Source of the DNA: Arenibacter echinorum
Lineage (GTDB): Bacteria; Bacteroidota; Bacteroidia; Flavobacteriales; Flavobacteriaceae
DNA: 64,000 bases
Direction: 5' to 3'
Assembly (NCBI RefSeq): GCF_003259375.1
Contig: NZ_QLLN01000005.1
Location: forward strand, 434,001 to 498,000
The position numbers and the translations under genes were made by a program. The notes below the pieces were generated by a model that made no database searches, had not been told where the DNA came from, and was given only the letters and a program-made list of their open reading frames with translations. Shown one piece after another: positions 47,428-55,952 of this stretch (position 1 is the first letter of the stretch; the number at the start of each line of letters is the position of its first letter).

Positions 47428-48624
47428 ATGAAATATATATCTATAATCAGTATAGCACTAGTAACCTTTTTGATGATAGGTTGCAATAACAAAGTAGATT
47501 CAGGTTCGGGACATAATGAGGAAAATACAGAGCACAGCGAAGAAAAGCATGAAGAGGGTGTGGTAGAACTTACAAAGGAGCAGGCTGAAACTATTGGTCT
47601 TGAAATGAATACCCTGGAAAGAAAGAGTTTAGGCAATACCATTAAAGTTACTGGTCAATTGGAACTATTTCCGCAAGACAGGGCAAACATAAGTCCTTTT
47701 GTGGGTGGAAACGTGCGATCCATAAAGGTCATTGAAGGTGATAAGGTAAACAAGGGTCAAGTATTGGCATATTTGGAACATCCCGATATTATAACGATGC
47801 AACAGGAATATCAAGAAAAAAATGATGAACTTGTATTTTTAAAACAGGATTTTGAACGTAAGCAAACTTTGTACGATAAGGGAGTTTCGTCTGGCAAGGA
47901 ATTTCAAATGGCACAATCCAAGTTCCGTTCCACCAGTTCTTCTGTAAACGGACTTCGTTCTAAATTGAGATTGTTAGGCATAAACACCGACCAAGTACTT
48001 AAAGGGCAGATTTACTCCGCAGTTCCCATAACAACCCCTATAAGCGGATACGTGGATGAAGTAATGATAAGTCTTGGCGATTATGTAGCACCCCAGACCA
48101 AAATGTTCACAGTAAGCGATAATTCTGAAATTCACGTGGATTTTAAAGTGTACGAAAAGGACATCCGAAAAGTTAAGGTAGGTCAGGAAATATATTTTAC
48201 GGTTGCAGCCAAACCAGACGAGCTTTTAAAGGCAAAAATTCACGCCATCGGTAAAACTTTTGAAACTGACCCTAAAGCATTGCACGTCCACGCAGACGTT
48301 CATAATGAAGATAAAGAATTGCTTCCCGGAATGTATGTGGAAGGAAGAATAGTCCAAGACCAAAAAATGGCGTTTGCAGTACCCGAAGATGCCATCATAA
48401 AAGAGGGCGAACAGTCCTTTATATTCATATTGGATGCAGATGACGAAAAAGGAGATAACAAAATGAAATTTAAAATGATTCCAGTGAACGTTGGAATTAT
48501 AGATTTAGGATATGTTGAAATCAATCTTCCTACAGAAATTGTACAAGATGTAAAAGTGGTTACCAAAGGTGCGTATACATTATCATCAGAAATGATAAAG
48601 GGCGAATTGGGACACGATGATTAA
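47428..48624 (+). CDS. RND periplasmic adaptor (CusB/CzcB-like lipoprotein)
   Basis: 398-residue membrane-fusion protein linking pump and outer-membrane part. The lipobox FLMIGC gives lipidated Cys19. A His/Glu-rich stretch (SGHNEENTEHSEEKHEEG) follows and may bind metal. The core has the lipoyl/barrel-sandwich halves (VIEGDKVNKGQVLAYLEHP and TTPISGYVDEVMISLGDYV) around a helical hairpin. Fits the CzcB/CusB family and the preceding pump. Confidence 0.9.
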   Translation: MKYISIISIALVTFLMIGCNNKVDSGSGHNEENTEHSEEKHEEGVVELTKEQAETIGLEMNTLERKSLGNTIKVTGQLELFPQDRANISPFVGGNVRSIKVIEGDKVNKGQVLAYLEHPDIITMQQEYQEKNDELVFLKQDFERKQTLYDKGVSSGKEFQMAQSKFRSTSSSVNGLRSKLRLLGINTDQVLKGQIYSAVPITTPISGYVDEVMISLGDYVAPQTKMFTVSDNSEIHVDFKVYEKDIRKVKVGQEIYFTVAAKPDELLKAKIHAIGKTFETDPKALHVHADVHNEDKELLPGMYVEGRIVQDQKMAFAVPEDAIIKEGEQSFIFILDADDEKGDNKMKFKMIPVNVGIIDLGYVEINLPTEIVQDVKVVTKGAYTLSSEMIKGELGHDD

Positions 48625-48648
48625 TTCATAATTAAATAATTGGAAAAG

Positions 48649-48984
48649 ATGAAAGAAATAAAAGCATTTATAAAACCAAACAGGATTCAAAAAGTAATAG
48701 ATGCCCTTACTGATAATGGCTTTAAAAGTATGACCCTTTCACAAGCAGAAGGTACAGGCGCATTCAAGTCAAAAGGTTCAAGACCATCCTTGGATTTTCA
48801 CCTTACAGACAGCCCAGTGATTAAATTGGAACTGGTCTGCCAAACTGAAGTATCCCTAAACACTATTGAAATAATTACGAAGAATAGTAAAACTGACGAA
48901 CCAGGAGACGGAATTATTTATGTTTCCAATGTTGAAGATGCCTTTCAGATTAAAACGGGCGAATCATTAAAACGTATAAATTAA
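48649..48984 (+). CDS. P-II-like signalling protein
   Basis: 111 residues from the ATG giving MKEIKAFIKPNRIQKVIDAL, the standard P-II opening; a TTG three codons upstream is less likely. It has a shortened T-loop region (AEGTGAFKSKGSRPSLDF) and the C-terminal GDGIIYVSNVEDAFQIKTGE block that matches P-II proteins. Located between a metal adaptor and a Fur regulator, it is more likely a metal- or nucleotide-sensing P-II-like protein than a nitrogen regulator. Confidence 0.8.
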   Translation: MKEIKAFIKPNRIQKVIDALTDNGFKSMTLSQAEGTGAFKSKGSRPSLDFHLTDSPVIKLELVCQTEVSLNTIEIITKNSKTDEPGDGIIYVSNVEDAFQIKTGESLKRIN

Positions 48985-48987
48985 ATA

Positions 48988-49404
48988 ATGACCGAAATAG
49001 AAAAAAAATTGGAAAACAATGGAATACGACCAACAGCGATGCGTATTCTCATATATAAATTTATGGCTCAAAAAGAAGTAGCCATAGCACTTACAGATAT
49101 TGAGGATGCCTTTGTTAAAGCTGAAAGAACGACATTATACAGGACACTAAAAACCTTTGAGGACAAGGGGATTGTTCATCATATTGATGATGGTACAGGT
49201 ATCTCAAAATATGCCTTATGCGAACAAGGGTGTAATTGCGAGCTGGATCAAGACCTACATTTACATTTTCATTGTAGTAATTGCGATAAAACAGTTTGCT
49301 TAACAGATCATAAAATTCCTCATATCAACTTACCCGACGGTTACATCGCCGAGGATGCAAACCTGGTAATAACGGGAATTTGTGAGAAGTGTAGCGGCCA
49401 TTAA
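48988..49404 (+). CDS. Fur-family transcriptional regulator
   Basis: 138 residues: an N-terminal winged helix (RPTAMRILIYKFM, ERTTLYRTLKTFEDKGIVHHI), then the dimer/metal domain with HLHFHCSNCDKTVCL and a C-terminal CEKCSGH that complete a Cys4 zinc site. It starts 3 bases after the P-II-like stop. It probably represses this metal-efflux operon or related zinc genes; the dyad at 42441-42453 is a candidate site. Whether Fur, Zur or another subtype is not clear. Confidence 0.9.
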   Translation: MTEIEKKLENNGIRPTAMRILIYKFMAQKEVAIALTDIEDAFVKAERTTLYRTLKTFEDKGIVHHIDDGTGISKYALCEQGCNCELDQDLHLHFHCSNCDKTVCLTDHKIPHINLPDGYIAEDANLVITGICEKCSGH

Positions 49405-49456
49405 ATGCACTTCCGTTGCATTCTTTATTTCAATACATTGAATAAAAATTAAAATT

Positions 49457-49816
49457 ATGATACAGTTAATAAATTCAAAAAATGAAAATTTGATAGCAGT
49501 AAAATTGGAAGGTAAAATCTCAAAAGAAGATGTTGAACAAGTCCATCCGCTAATCCACAAAATTCTTAAAACCAATAATAAAGTGGATTTCTATTTTGAA
49601 ATGCACGATTTCCACGGATATGAGCTGCAAGGTCTTTGGGCTGATATTAAAGTCGATGTTTCCCACCTTTCAGATTATGGAAAAATGGCTTTTGTAGGAG
49701 AAAAGAAATGGCAGGAATGGGCTGCAAAAGCAACTAATTTTTTCACAAGTTCTGAAGTGAAATATTTCGATTTAAAGAACAAGGAACAAGCTAAGCAATG
49801 GATAAATTTTCAATAA
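49457..49816 (+). CDS. SpoIIAA-like (STAS/SEC14-type) domain protein
   Basis: 119-residue single-domain soluble protein with alpha/beta alternation. It opens MIQLINSKNENLIAVKLEGKISKEDVEQVHPLI and ends near KNKEQAKQWINF, matching the SpoIIAA-like fold. Such proteins often accompany metal P-type ATPases in flavobacteria. It is 6 bases upstream of the ATPase. Role unknown; possibly a lipid or nucleotide sensor. Confidence 0.8.
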   Translation: MIQLINSKNENLIAVKLEGKISKEDVEQVHPLIHKILKTNNKVDFYFEMHDFHGYELQGLWADIKVDVSHLSDYGKMAFVGEKKWQEWAAKATNFFTSSEVKYFDLKNKEQAKQWINFQ

Positions 49817-49822
49817 TATAAA

Positions 49823-51793
49823 ATGAGCAAGAAAAAACGTAATCTTCGTGATATCAATATCGAAGAACATAAAGGAGAACATGCTCACGACGATGGTCAT
49901 AAGCACAGCAGTTCAGAAAGGATAAGTAAATTTAAAACCTACCTACCTGCTATTTTTAGTTTTGTGATGCTGATAGTCGGTATTACCATAGACTATTTTG
50001 ATGCATTACCTTATTTTAAAGACTGGATACGTATTGTTTATTACACAGCAGCATACCTTCCTGTAGGCTTCCCTGTGATAAAAGAAGGCTGGAACAGTAT
50101 TAAAAATGGCGATTTCTTTACAGAATTCTTCTTGATGTCCATTGCAACTTTGGGGGCATTTGCCATAGGCGAATATCCGGAAGGTGTGGCCGTGATGTTA
50201 TTCTATGCTGTAGGCGAACTGTTCCAGAATGCCGCTGTCAACCGTGCTAAAGGAAACATCAAAGCTTTGCTGGACGTACGCCCCAATGAAGCACTGGTAT
50301 TTCGCGATGGCGAGTTTATTTCCGTCAATCCAGAAACGGTTGCTATAGGTGAGAAGATTCAGGTACGAGTGGGGGAGAAAGTACCGCTTGATGGTATGCT
50401 ACTTTCTGAAAAAGGTTCGTTTAATACGGCAGCCTTGACAGGAGAAAGCAAACCCGATACCATTGCAAAGGATGAAAAGGTATTTGCCGGTAGCATCAAC
50501 CTCGATGGTGTTATAGAAGTGGAAACGACAAAGGAATTTAAGGACAGTTCCATAGCACGAATTTTGGATATGGTACAGAACGCCACCGCCCGAAAGTCCA
50601 AAACGGAGCTTTTTATCAGAAAGTTTGCAAGGATTTATACCCCCATCGTTGTTTTCCTAGCTATCGGGCTAACATTCCTGCCCTACTTTTTTGTAGATGG
50701 TTACGTGTTCCGTGAATGGCTCTACCGTGCGCTGATATTCTTAGTGATTTCATGTCCCTGTGCCCTAGTAATTTCTATTCCCTTGGGTTATTTCGGCGGC
50801 CTGGGTGCGGCATCCAGAAATGGAATACTGTTCAAGGGTGCATCCTTTTTAGATACGATGACAAAAGTAAATACCGTGGTAATGGATAAAACTGGGACGG
50901 TAACCAAAGGGGTCTTTAAAATCAAAGGAGTTGTAAACAGCTCGGCTTTTACCGAAGCGGAATTTATGCAGTACCTAATGTCGATGGAAGAACAATCCAC
51001 CCATCCCATTGCAAAGGCAATTTTGGAATACAAGGCAGAGGGTGCTGATTTTGAAGCGACCGAGGTTTCCGAAGTCGCCGGGAAAGGATTAAAAGGAACG
51101 GTCAATGGAAAAACCGTGTTGGTAGGAAATAAAGCCTTAATGACCTCGAACAAAATAGAAGTCAATTCACAAACAGATGGCATCGTAGAATCAATTGTAA
51201 TGGTTGCCATTGATGGAAAATTTGCAGGTTATGTGACCATAGCGGATGAATTAAAGGCCGATGCGCATCAAGCCATAAAGCAAATTAGGGAATCAGGGAT
51301 TTCCAAAATCATCATGCTTTCTGGCGATAAGGATTCCATTACCCAACAGATAGCAAAAGAATTGAAAATCGATTGGGCGAAGGGTGGTCTATTACCCGAA
51401 GATAAACTTAACGAAGTCGAAAAACTAAAAAAGCAGCTCGATACCAAAGTTGCATTTATTGGCGATGGTATTAACGATGCCCCTGTCTTGGCTGCAAGTG
51501 ATGTAGGAATTGCAATGGGAGGTCTTGGCAGTGATGTCGCTATCGAGACTGCCGATGTCATTATCCAAAACGACCAACCGAGTAAGATTGCACGTGCTAT
51601 TCAAATAGGGCGTTCTACACGTCGAATTGTTTGGCAAAACATTGGTCTTGCCTTTGGCGTAAAAGTGTTGGTAATGGCCCTAGGAGCGTTCGGAATGGCG
51701 ACAATGTGGGAAGCCGTATTTGCGGATGTAGGCGTGGCACTTTTGGCAATACTCAATGCCATACGGCTCCAAAAAATGGTTTGGCACTCATAA
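49823..51793 (+). CDS. Heavy-metal P1B-type ATPase (Zn/Cd/Co type)
   Basis: 656 residues, no HMA domain. The N-terminus is short and His-rich (EEHKGEHAHDDGHKHSSS). The metal site is CPC (311-313), the phosphorylated Asp355 lies in DKTGTVTKG, the HP motif in EEQSTHP, and the hinge in GDGINDAP. The CPC motif with this length suggests ZntA/CadA-like Zn, Cd or Co export into the periplasm, from which the RND pump can expel it. The Fur-family and P-II-like genes upstream are likely regulators. Confidence 0.93.
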   Translation: MSKKKRNLRDINIEEHKGEHAHDDGHKHSSSERISKFKTYLPAIFSFVMLIVGITIDYFDALPYFKDWIRIVYYTAAYLPVGFPVIKEGWNSIKNGDFFTEFFLMSIATLGAFAIGEYPEGVAVMLFYAVGELFQNAAVNRAKGNIKALLDVRPNEALVFRDGEFISVNPETVAIGEKIQVRVGEKVPLDGMLLSEKGSFNTAALTGESKPDTIAKDEKVFAGSINLDGVIEVETTKEFKDSSIARILDMVQNATARKSKTELFIRKFARIYTPIVVFLAIGLTFLPYFFVDGYVFREWLYRALIFLVISCPCALVISIPLGYFGGLGAASRNGILFKGASFLDTMTKVNTVVMDKTGTVTKGVFKIKGVVNSSAFTEAEFMQYLMSMEEQSTHPIAKAILEYKAEGADFEATEVSEVAGKGLKGTVNGKTVLVGNKALMTSNKIEVNSQTDGIVESIVMVAIDGKFAGYVTIADELKADAHQAIKQIRESGISKIIMLSGDKDSITQQIAKELKIDWAKGGLLPEDKLNEVEKLKKQLDTKVAFIGDGINDAPVLAASDVGIAMGGLGSDVAIETADVIIQNDQPSKIARAIQIGRSTRRIVWQNIGLAFGVKVLVMALGAFGMATMWEAVFADVGVALLAILNAIRLQKMVWHS

Positions 51794-51825
51794 AAAGTGA
51801 ATATATATATAAATATACCTATGAA

Positions 51826-52011
51826 ATGTCTCAAAGTCGGAGAAAGAGAAGAGAAAATAACAAACTTGAAGAACCTAAAGGACGGACGGTGACCAAGAAG
51901 GATAGATTATGTGGCACCCTTGTAATCACTGGAATATTTATTGTAGGATTAATAATTTATTTTTTTGAGGCTATTTTTTATTTCTTTTACCTGCTTTTCT
52001 CCGATAAGTAA
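51826..52011 (+). CDS. Small membrane protein (61 aa)
   Basis: Basic N-terminus (MSQSRRKRRENNK) followed by one long hydrophobic segment (about 30-57, FIVGLIIYFFEAIFYFFYLLF). It is 32 bases downstream of the P-type ATPase in the same direction and could be a small partner of it, but this is only inference from position. The start is the ATG that gives this complete layout. Confidence 0.6.
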   Translation: MSQSRRKRRENNKLEEPKGRTVTKKDRLCGTLVITGIFIVGLIIYFFEAIFYFFYLLFSDK

Positions 52012-52082
52012 AATCGTGAAATGGGTATAGTGTAAATAACAGGATATATATAATATAGCGATAGTTTGGGAAAAAGAAATGC

Positions 52083-52320
52083 TCACGCATGCATAACATA
52101 TCTTCTAACGTCACATAGCCAACAATTGAGCTTGCTAATTTTTCTAACTTGGTTGTCTACTATACTTGCAATATTAAATCCTTTATGTTTCAAAAAATGA
52201 AAAGTAGCAAAAATTTGCCTCGTACATTGAATTAGTATCTAAAAGTACATGTTGTGCAAAACTTTCATTGCAATAATCGCAAAATGGTTTAAAACATACC
52301 TTTTTAGGCACATTCCCCAT
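52083..52320 (-). pseudogene. Possible frameshifted gene remnant with CxxC
   Basis: On the minus strand an ATG at 52320 gives a 45-residue frame with KPFCDYCNESF (a CxxC pair) that stops at 52183. A second, overlapping frame continues with FHFLKHKGFNIASIVDNQ to a stop at 52083. Both look protein-like, so one frameshift in a gene of about 80 codons could explain them. No family recognised; chance is not excluded. Confidence 0.3.
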
Positions 52321-52442
52321 ACTAAAAACTAGTTTCTTGGGGCTGCTTGAGTTTATATTTCAACGGAAAAACCCTTTTTTACCGTAGCCCATTCAAAATT
52401 TTAAAAAAGCTTTAGATCCGTTTAAAATTAAATCGGAAAAGT

Positions 52443-52450
52443 TATCTTTG
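52443..52450 (+). promoter_or_regulatory. -7 promoter box (TATCTTTG) of the second metal operon
   Basis: TATCTTTG matches TAnnTTTG and lies 6 bases upstream of the ATG at 52457, so the message would be nearly or fully leaderless. The -33 element is weak. No dyad like that at 42441 is present, which suggests a different regulator. Confidence 0.5.
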
Positions 52451-52456
52451 TTTTTG

Positions 52457-52897
52457 ATGCAAAAGTACAATCACATAAAAGCATTTTTCTTTTTAGGCCT
52501 GTTCAGCTTTATGATGCTGCATCAAGCCTTTCCTCATTTGCATCATCAACATGAGGAAACACATTCACATTCAGAAATTGCACATACTAGCGAACACCAT
52601 CACAATGATGACCATTCCCAAGAAGACGAAAATTCACCTTTAGGTTTCTTTGGATTCTTTTTGGATATGCACGTCCATTCTACGGTGTCGAGTGATATTG
52701 GCCTATTTAACAGAGACATTGTTGAAAAGCAGACCATTATTGGTAAAGAGATTGCTAATGGTGTTTTTGACATTCAAGGTCTTTTTTTAATTGATGATGG
52801 GCAAAATAGAACATCTCCTATTTATCATCCACCGAATACTTATTTTAATTCTTTTCTCTCATGCCTCGATACACGAGGTCCCCCATCTTTAGGTTAA
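52457..52897 (+). CDS. Exported His-rich protein heading the second metal operon
   Basis: 146 residues from the ATG giving MQKYNHIKAFFFLGLFSF; an upstream TTG lies inside the promoter box and is rejected. A hydrophobic N-terminus leads into a His-rich block (HLHHQHEETHSHSEIAHTSEHHHND), a probable periplasmic metal-binding region. The C-terminal half is not recognised. It precedes a TolC-type gene by 72 bases. Likely a periplasmic metal buffer, by analogy with the gene at 42483. Confidence 0.75.
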   Translation: MQKYNHIKAFFFLGLFSFMMLHQAFPHLHHQHEETHSHSEIAHTSEHHHNDDHSQEDENSPLGFFGFFLDMHVHSTVSSDIGLFNRDIVEKQTIIGKEIANGVFDIQGLFLIDDGQNRTSPIYHPPNTYFNSFLSCLDTRGPPSLG

Positions 52898-52969
52898 TCG
52901 TTTAGGAGCAATTACCGCTATGGTAGTAATCCTTTTATAAATTTAGATTAAACCTAAAATTCACAAACA

Positions 52970-54154
52970 ATGAATAAACATATAGTATTCGCTATTTGCG
53001 GATGCCTGTTTTTTGTTAGTGGTTTCTCTCAAAATAGAAATTTGGAGGAATTACTTCTTGAAATAGAACAGAATAATACCGAGTTACAAGGCTATCAATC
53101 CTATATTGAAAGTCAACAGCTCGAAAACAAGAGCACCAACAATTTGCCAGACCCACAGCTCTCTGGGTATTATCTGCCCTTTGGCGATAATACCACAGAT
53201 ACTTATACGGAATATCAAATATCACAATCGTTTGAGTTCCCAACGGTTTATGCTGCAAGGGGTAAGTGGAACCATTTAAAGTCGGCGCAACTACAAACTG
53301 CCTATACAAAAAGGAGACAGTTGGTGCTATTAAATGCGAAGGAGCTTCTTATAGAGCTTGCTTTCTTAAGGAGGCAAAAAGGAATTGAGGCCGAAAGAAG
53401 AGCTCAGGGCAAACAGGTATTTGATCAGCTTAAGGAGCTCTATGACAAGGAGCAAGTAGGTATTTTAGATTTGAATAAAGCCAAAATTGCATGGATTCAG
53501 GAACAATTTGTGCTTGGACAGATCGAAAATGACATCCAAATCCTGGTATCCAAACTAAAAACCTTAAATGGCAACAAACCTTTGGATGTACTTTCATTGC
53601 TAATTGATTTGCCCGTAGAAATAGGAAGTAAGGACAACCTTTGGCAGGAAAAATTAGTGCAAGACCCTACCCTCCTGGAATTAAAGGCCAATGAGGTTGC
53701 TTCCTTGCAAAAAATGAAATTGGAGCAAAACAAGGTACTTCCAAATGTCGCTCTAGGCTACAACCATCAGGGTGTAAATGGCAATAATTATTCGGGATTT
53801 TACGGTGGACTATCCATTCCCTTATGGGGCAGTAAGAACAAAGTTAAAGCTGCGCAAGCAAGCCATGAGTATCAGCAATCCAATTCGCAAGTAATCTCAA
53901 CTACGCTCTACGCCCAATTTCAAGAATCTTTTAATCGCTACCAATTAATGCGTTCAAAGTACCATGAGTATCAAACTACGATCGGCAGTTTGGAAAGTGA
54001 GAAATTACTTTTTAAGGCCTATATGCTGGGTGAGTATTCTTTTATGGATTACTATGTAGAGCTTCAGTTTTACCGAAATGCCTTCGATAAAATGCTGCAA
54101 ATGGAAAAAGATTTGCATTTGCTTCAAGCAGAATTATTAAAACATCAATTATAA
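52970..54154 (+). CDS. TolC-family outer membrane efflux protein
   Basis: 394 residues with a signal peptide ending near GFSQ. Two TolC-like repeats follow; coiled-coil helices dominate (about 25-75, 110-205, 280-390) with beta-strand parts such as GFYGGLSIPLWGSKNKV typical of the family. Outer-membrane channel for the adaptor and pump encoded downstream. It is a separate gene here, unlike the first operon where TolC is fused to the pump. Confidence 0.88.
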   Translation: MNKHIVFAICGCLFFVSGFSQNRNLEELLLEIEQNNTELQGYQSYIESQQLENKSTNNLPDPQLSGYYLPFGDNTTDTYTEYQISQSFEFPTVYAARGKWNHLKSAQLQTAYTKRRQLVLLNAKELLIELAFLRRQKGIEAERRAQGKQVFDQLKELYDKEQVGILDLNKAKIAWIQEQFVLGQIENDIQILVSKLKTLNGNKPLDVLSLLIDLPVEIGSKDNLWQEKLVQDPTLLELKANEVASLQKMKLEQNKVLPNVALGYNHQGVNGNNYSGFYGGLSIPLWGSKNKVKAAQASHEYQQSNSQVISTTLYAQFQESFNRYQLMRSKYHEYQTTIGSLESEKLLFKAYMLGEYSFMDYYVELQFYRNAFDKMLQMEKDLHLLQAELLKHQL

Positions 54155-54172
54155 ATTTTAAAACAAAACATT

Positions 54173-54415
54173 ATGAAAATTTCAAAAATAGTATTCGCGG
54201 TAGCCTTAGTTTCAACTGTGGCCTTAACTTCTTGTAGAGACACAAAATCAAAGCCAGAAAGCACAGAAGAGCACGGTCATGAACACGATGCTGACGGTGG
54301 TCATATGCACGAGGAAACTATAGAACAAGAAGAGTTCCATGTTGATAAGGATTCTATGGAAATTAAACCTGAAACCCATAAACATGATGATGGTTCTGAG
54401 CACCACAATCATTAA
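54173..54415 (+). CDS. Small His-rich lipoprotein (80 aa)
   Basis: Lipobox LTSC gives lipidated Cys21. The mature part is almost entirely Asp, Glu and His (EEHGHEHDADGGHMHEE, HKHDDGSEHHNH), so it should bind divalent metal in the periplasm. It lies between TolC and the adaptor with short spacers (18 and 20 bases), so it belongs to the operon. Function inferred from composition only. Confidence 0.8.
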   Translation: MKISKIVFAVALVSTVALTSCRDTKSKPESTEEHGHEHDADGGHMHEETIEQEEFHVDKDSMEIKPETHKHDDGSEHHNH

Positions 54416-54435
54416 TATATAAATAGTTGTAGCAA

Positions 54436-55938
54436 ATGAAATATATAATTATAGTGCTTGCCTTTTTGGCAATGTCTTGTAATGACAAGACAGAAGATGC
54501 ACACGCACATAATGCAGATGGTAGTCATGTTGGAGAAGAAATTCCCCGTTTGGACCATACGATTTGGACGGACAAAACAGAACTATTTGTTGAGTTTCCG
54601 GTACTAATAGTAGGCCAAGGAAGTAGATTCGCTGCCCATTTTACCGAAATGGATAAACACCAGCCTGTTAGGGAAGGTTCGGTAACCGTAAGCCTGATAA
54701 AAGATGGTAAGGGCATCAGGAATACGGCGGATGCACCCACATCACCTGGGATATTTTCACCTGCAATTCAGCCCAAAGAAGTAGGGAACTATCAGTTGGT
54801 CTTTGAATTAACTACGCCCGGATATTCAGATAAGATCGTTATTGATAGTGTTACCGTATTTGCCAATGCGGATGAAGCCATAAAGGCCTTGGGTGCAGCT
54901 AAAGATGATGGGAGCATTTCATTTTTGAAGGAACAAGCTTGGAAAATAGACTTTCAGACAGCGGCTGCGATCAATGGTAAAATCTATGATGTTATAAATA
55001 CCTCAGGTGTTTGGATGCCTTCGCCAGGCTCCGTTAAGACAATGGTAGCAAAATCTAACGGGGTGGTGGATTTTGCAGAAAGCAATCTTACCGAGGGTAC
55101 GCCAGTTAAAAAAGGCCAATTATTGATCAATATAAGCAGTCAAGGTTTGGCATCCAATAATTTGAGTACAGAAATTGCAAAGGCACGTTCCAGTTTTGAA
55201 CAGGCTAAGTCCGAATATGAACGTAAAAAGCAATTGTACGAATCGAAAATTGTTCCTAAAGCAGAGTTTGAAAAAGTAGAAAGCAATTTCAATATCGCCC
55301 GATCCAATTATCAAGGCCTTGCGGCAGGAGTTGCTGGTGACGGAAAGCAAATTCGGGCACCATTCGATGGTTATATCACAGCGATAAATGTTGCCAACGG
55401 AGATTATGTAGACCAAGGCGCCGCAATGTTAACGTTGGGAACGCTTCGATCCAGGGTTTTAAAGACCCAAATTGCACCTTCTTATGGACTCACCATGGAG
55501 AATGCACAAAGCATTTGGTATCAAACCAAGGATGCCCAATGGCGCAATGTGGCATCTTCTGGAGGTTCGATCCTTTCCATTGCTAAAGATGTAGATAACA
55601 ACAGACCGCTAATTTCTGTTTTTGCCCAGGTCAATGACGATATTGAAATGCCGGAAGGGAGCTTGACCCAGGTTCAAATTGCAATGGGCAACGCAACCCA
55701 AAACACAATGATTCCTGTAAATGCTTTGTTGGAAGATTATGGTAGTTATTCCGTTATGGTACAACTTTCAGGAGAAAGTTTTGAAAGAAGGCCTGTAAAA
55801 ATTGGAAAGCGCAATGGGGAAAATGTAGAAATACTCCAAGGTCTAGAGATTGGGGAAGTAGTAGTAACCACAGGAGCATATCAGGTTAAAATGGCTTCAA
55901 TGTCCGGTTCAACACCTGCACACGGTCACGAACATTAA
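54436..55938 (+). CDS. RND periplasmic adaptor with extra N-terminal domain
   Basis: 500-residue lipoprotein adaptor (lipobox AMSC, Cys15). An N-terminal domain of about 130 residues (PRLDHTIWTDKTELFVEFPVL...) precedes the lipoyl and hairpin parts (KKGQLLINI and GKQIRAPFDGYITAINVANGDYVDQG) and the C-terminal barrel. A His-containing tail ends SGSTPAHGHEH. The extra domain resembles those of CusB-type adaptors that collect metal. It pairs with the pump 14 bases downstream. Confidence 0.88.
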   Translation: MKYIIIVLAFLAMSCNDKTEDAHAHNADGSHVGEEIPRLDHTIWTDKTELFVEFPVLIVGQGSRFAAHFTEMDKHQPVREGSVTVSLIKDGKGIRNTADAPTSPGIFSPAIQPKEVGNYQLVFELTTPGYSDKIVIDSVTVFANADEAIKALGAAKDDGSISFLKEQAWKIDFQTAAAINGKIYDVINTSGVWMPSPGSVKTMVAKSNGVVDFAESNLTEGTPVKKGQLLINISSQGLASNNLSTEIAKARSSFEQAKSEYERKKQLYESKIVPKAEFEKVESNFNIARSNYQGLAAGVAGDGKQIRAPFDGYITAINVANGDYVDQGAAMLTLGTLRSRVLKTQIAPSYGLTMENAQSIWYQTKDAQWRNVASSGGSILSIAKDVDNNRPLISVFAQVNDDIEMPEGSLTQVQIAMGNATQNTMIPVNALLEDYGSYSVMVQLSGESFERRPVKIGKRNGENVEILQGLEIGEVVVTTGAYQVKMASMSGSTPAHGHEH

Positions 55939-55952
55939 AAAATCGAAGAGAA

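Noticed and set aside
48640-48648. TTG start three codons upstream for the P-II-like protein
   Set aside because: The ATG at 48649 gives the standard P-II N-terminus, and the TTG lies within what is probably its ribosome-binding stretch.
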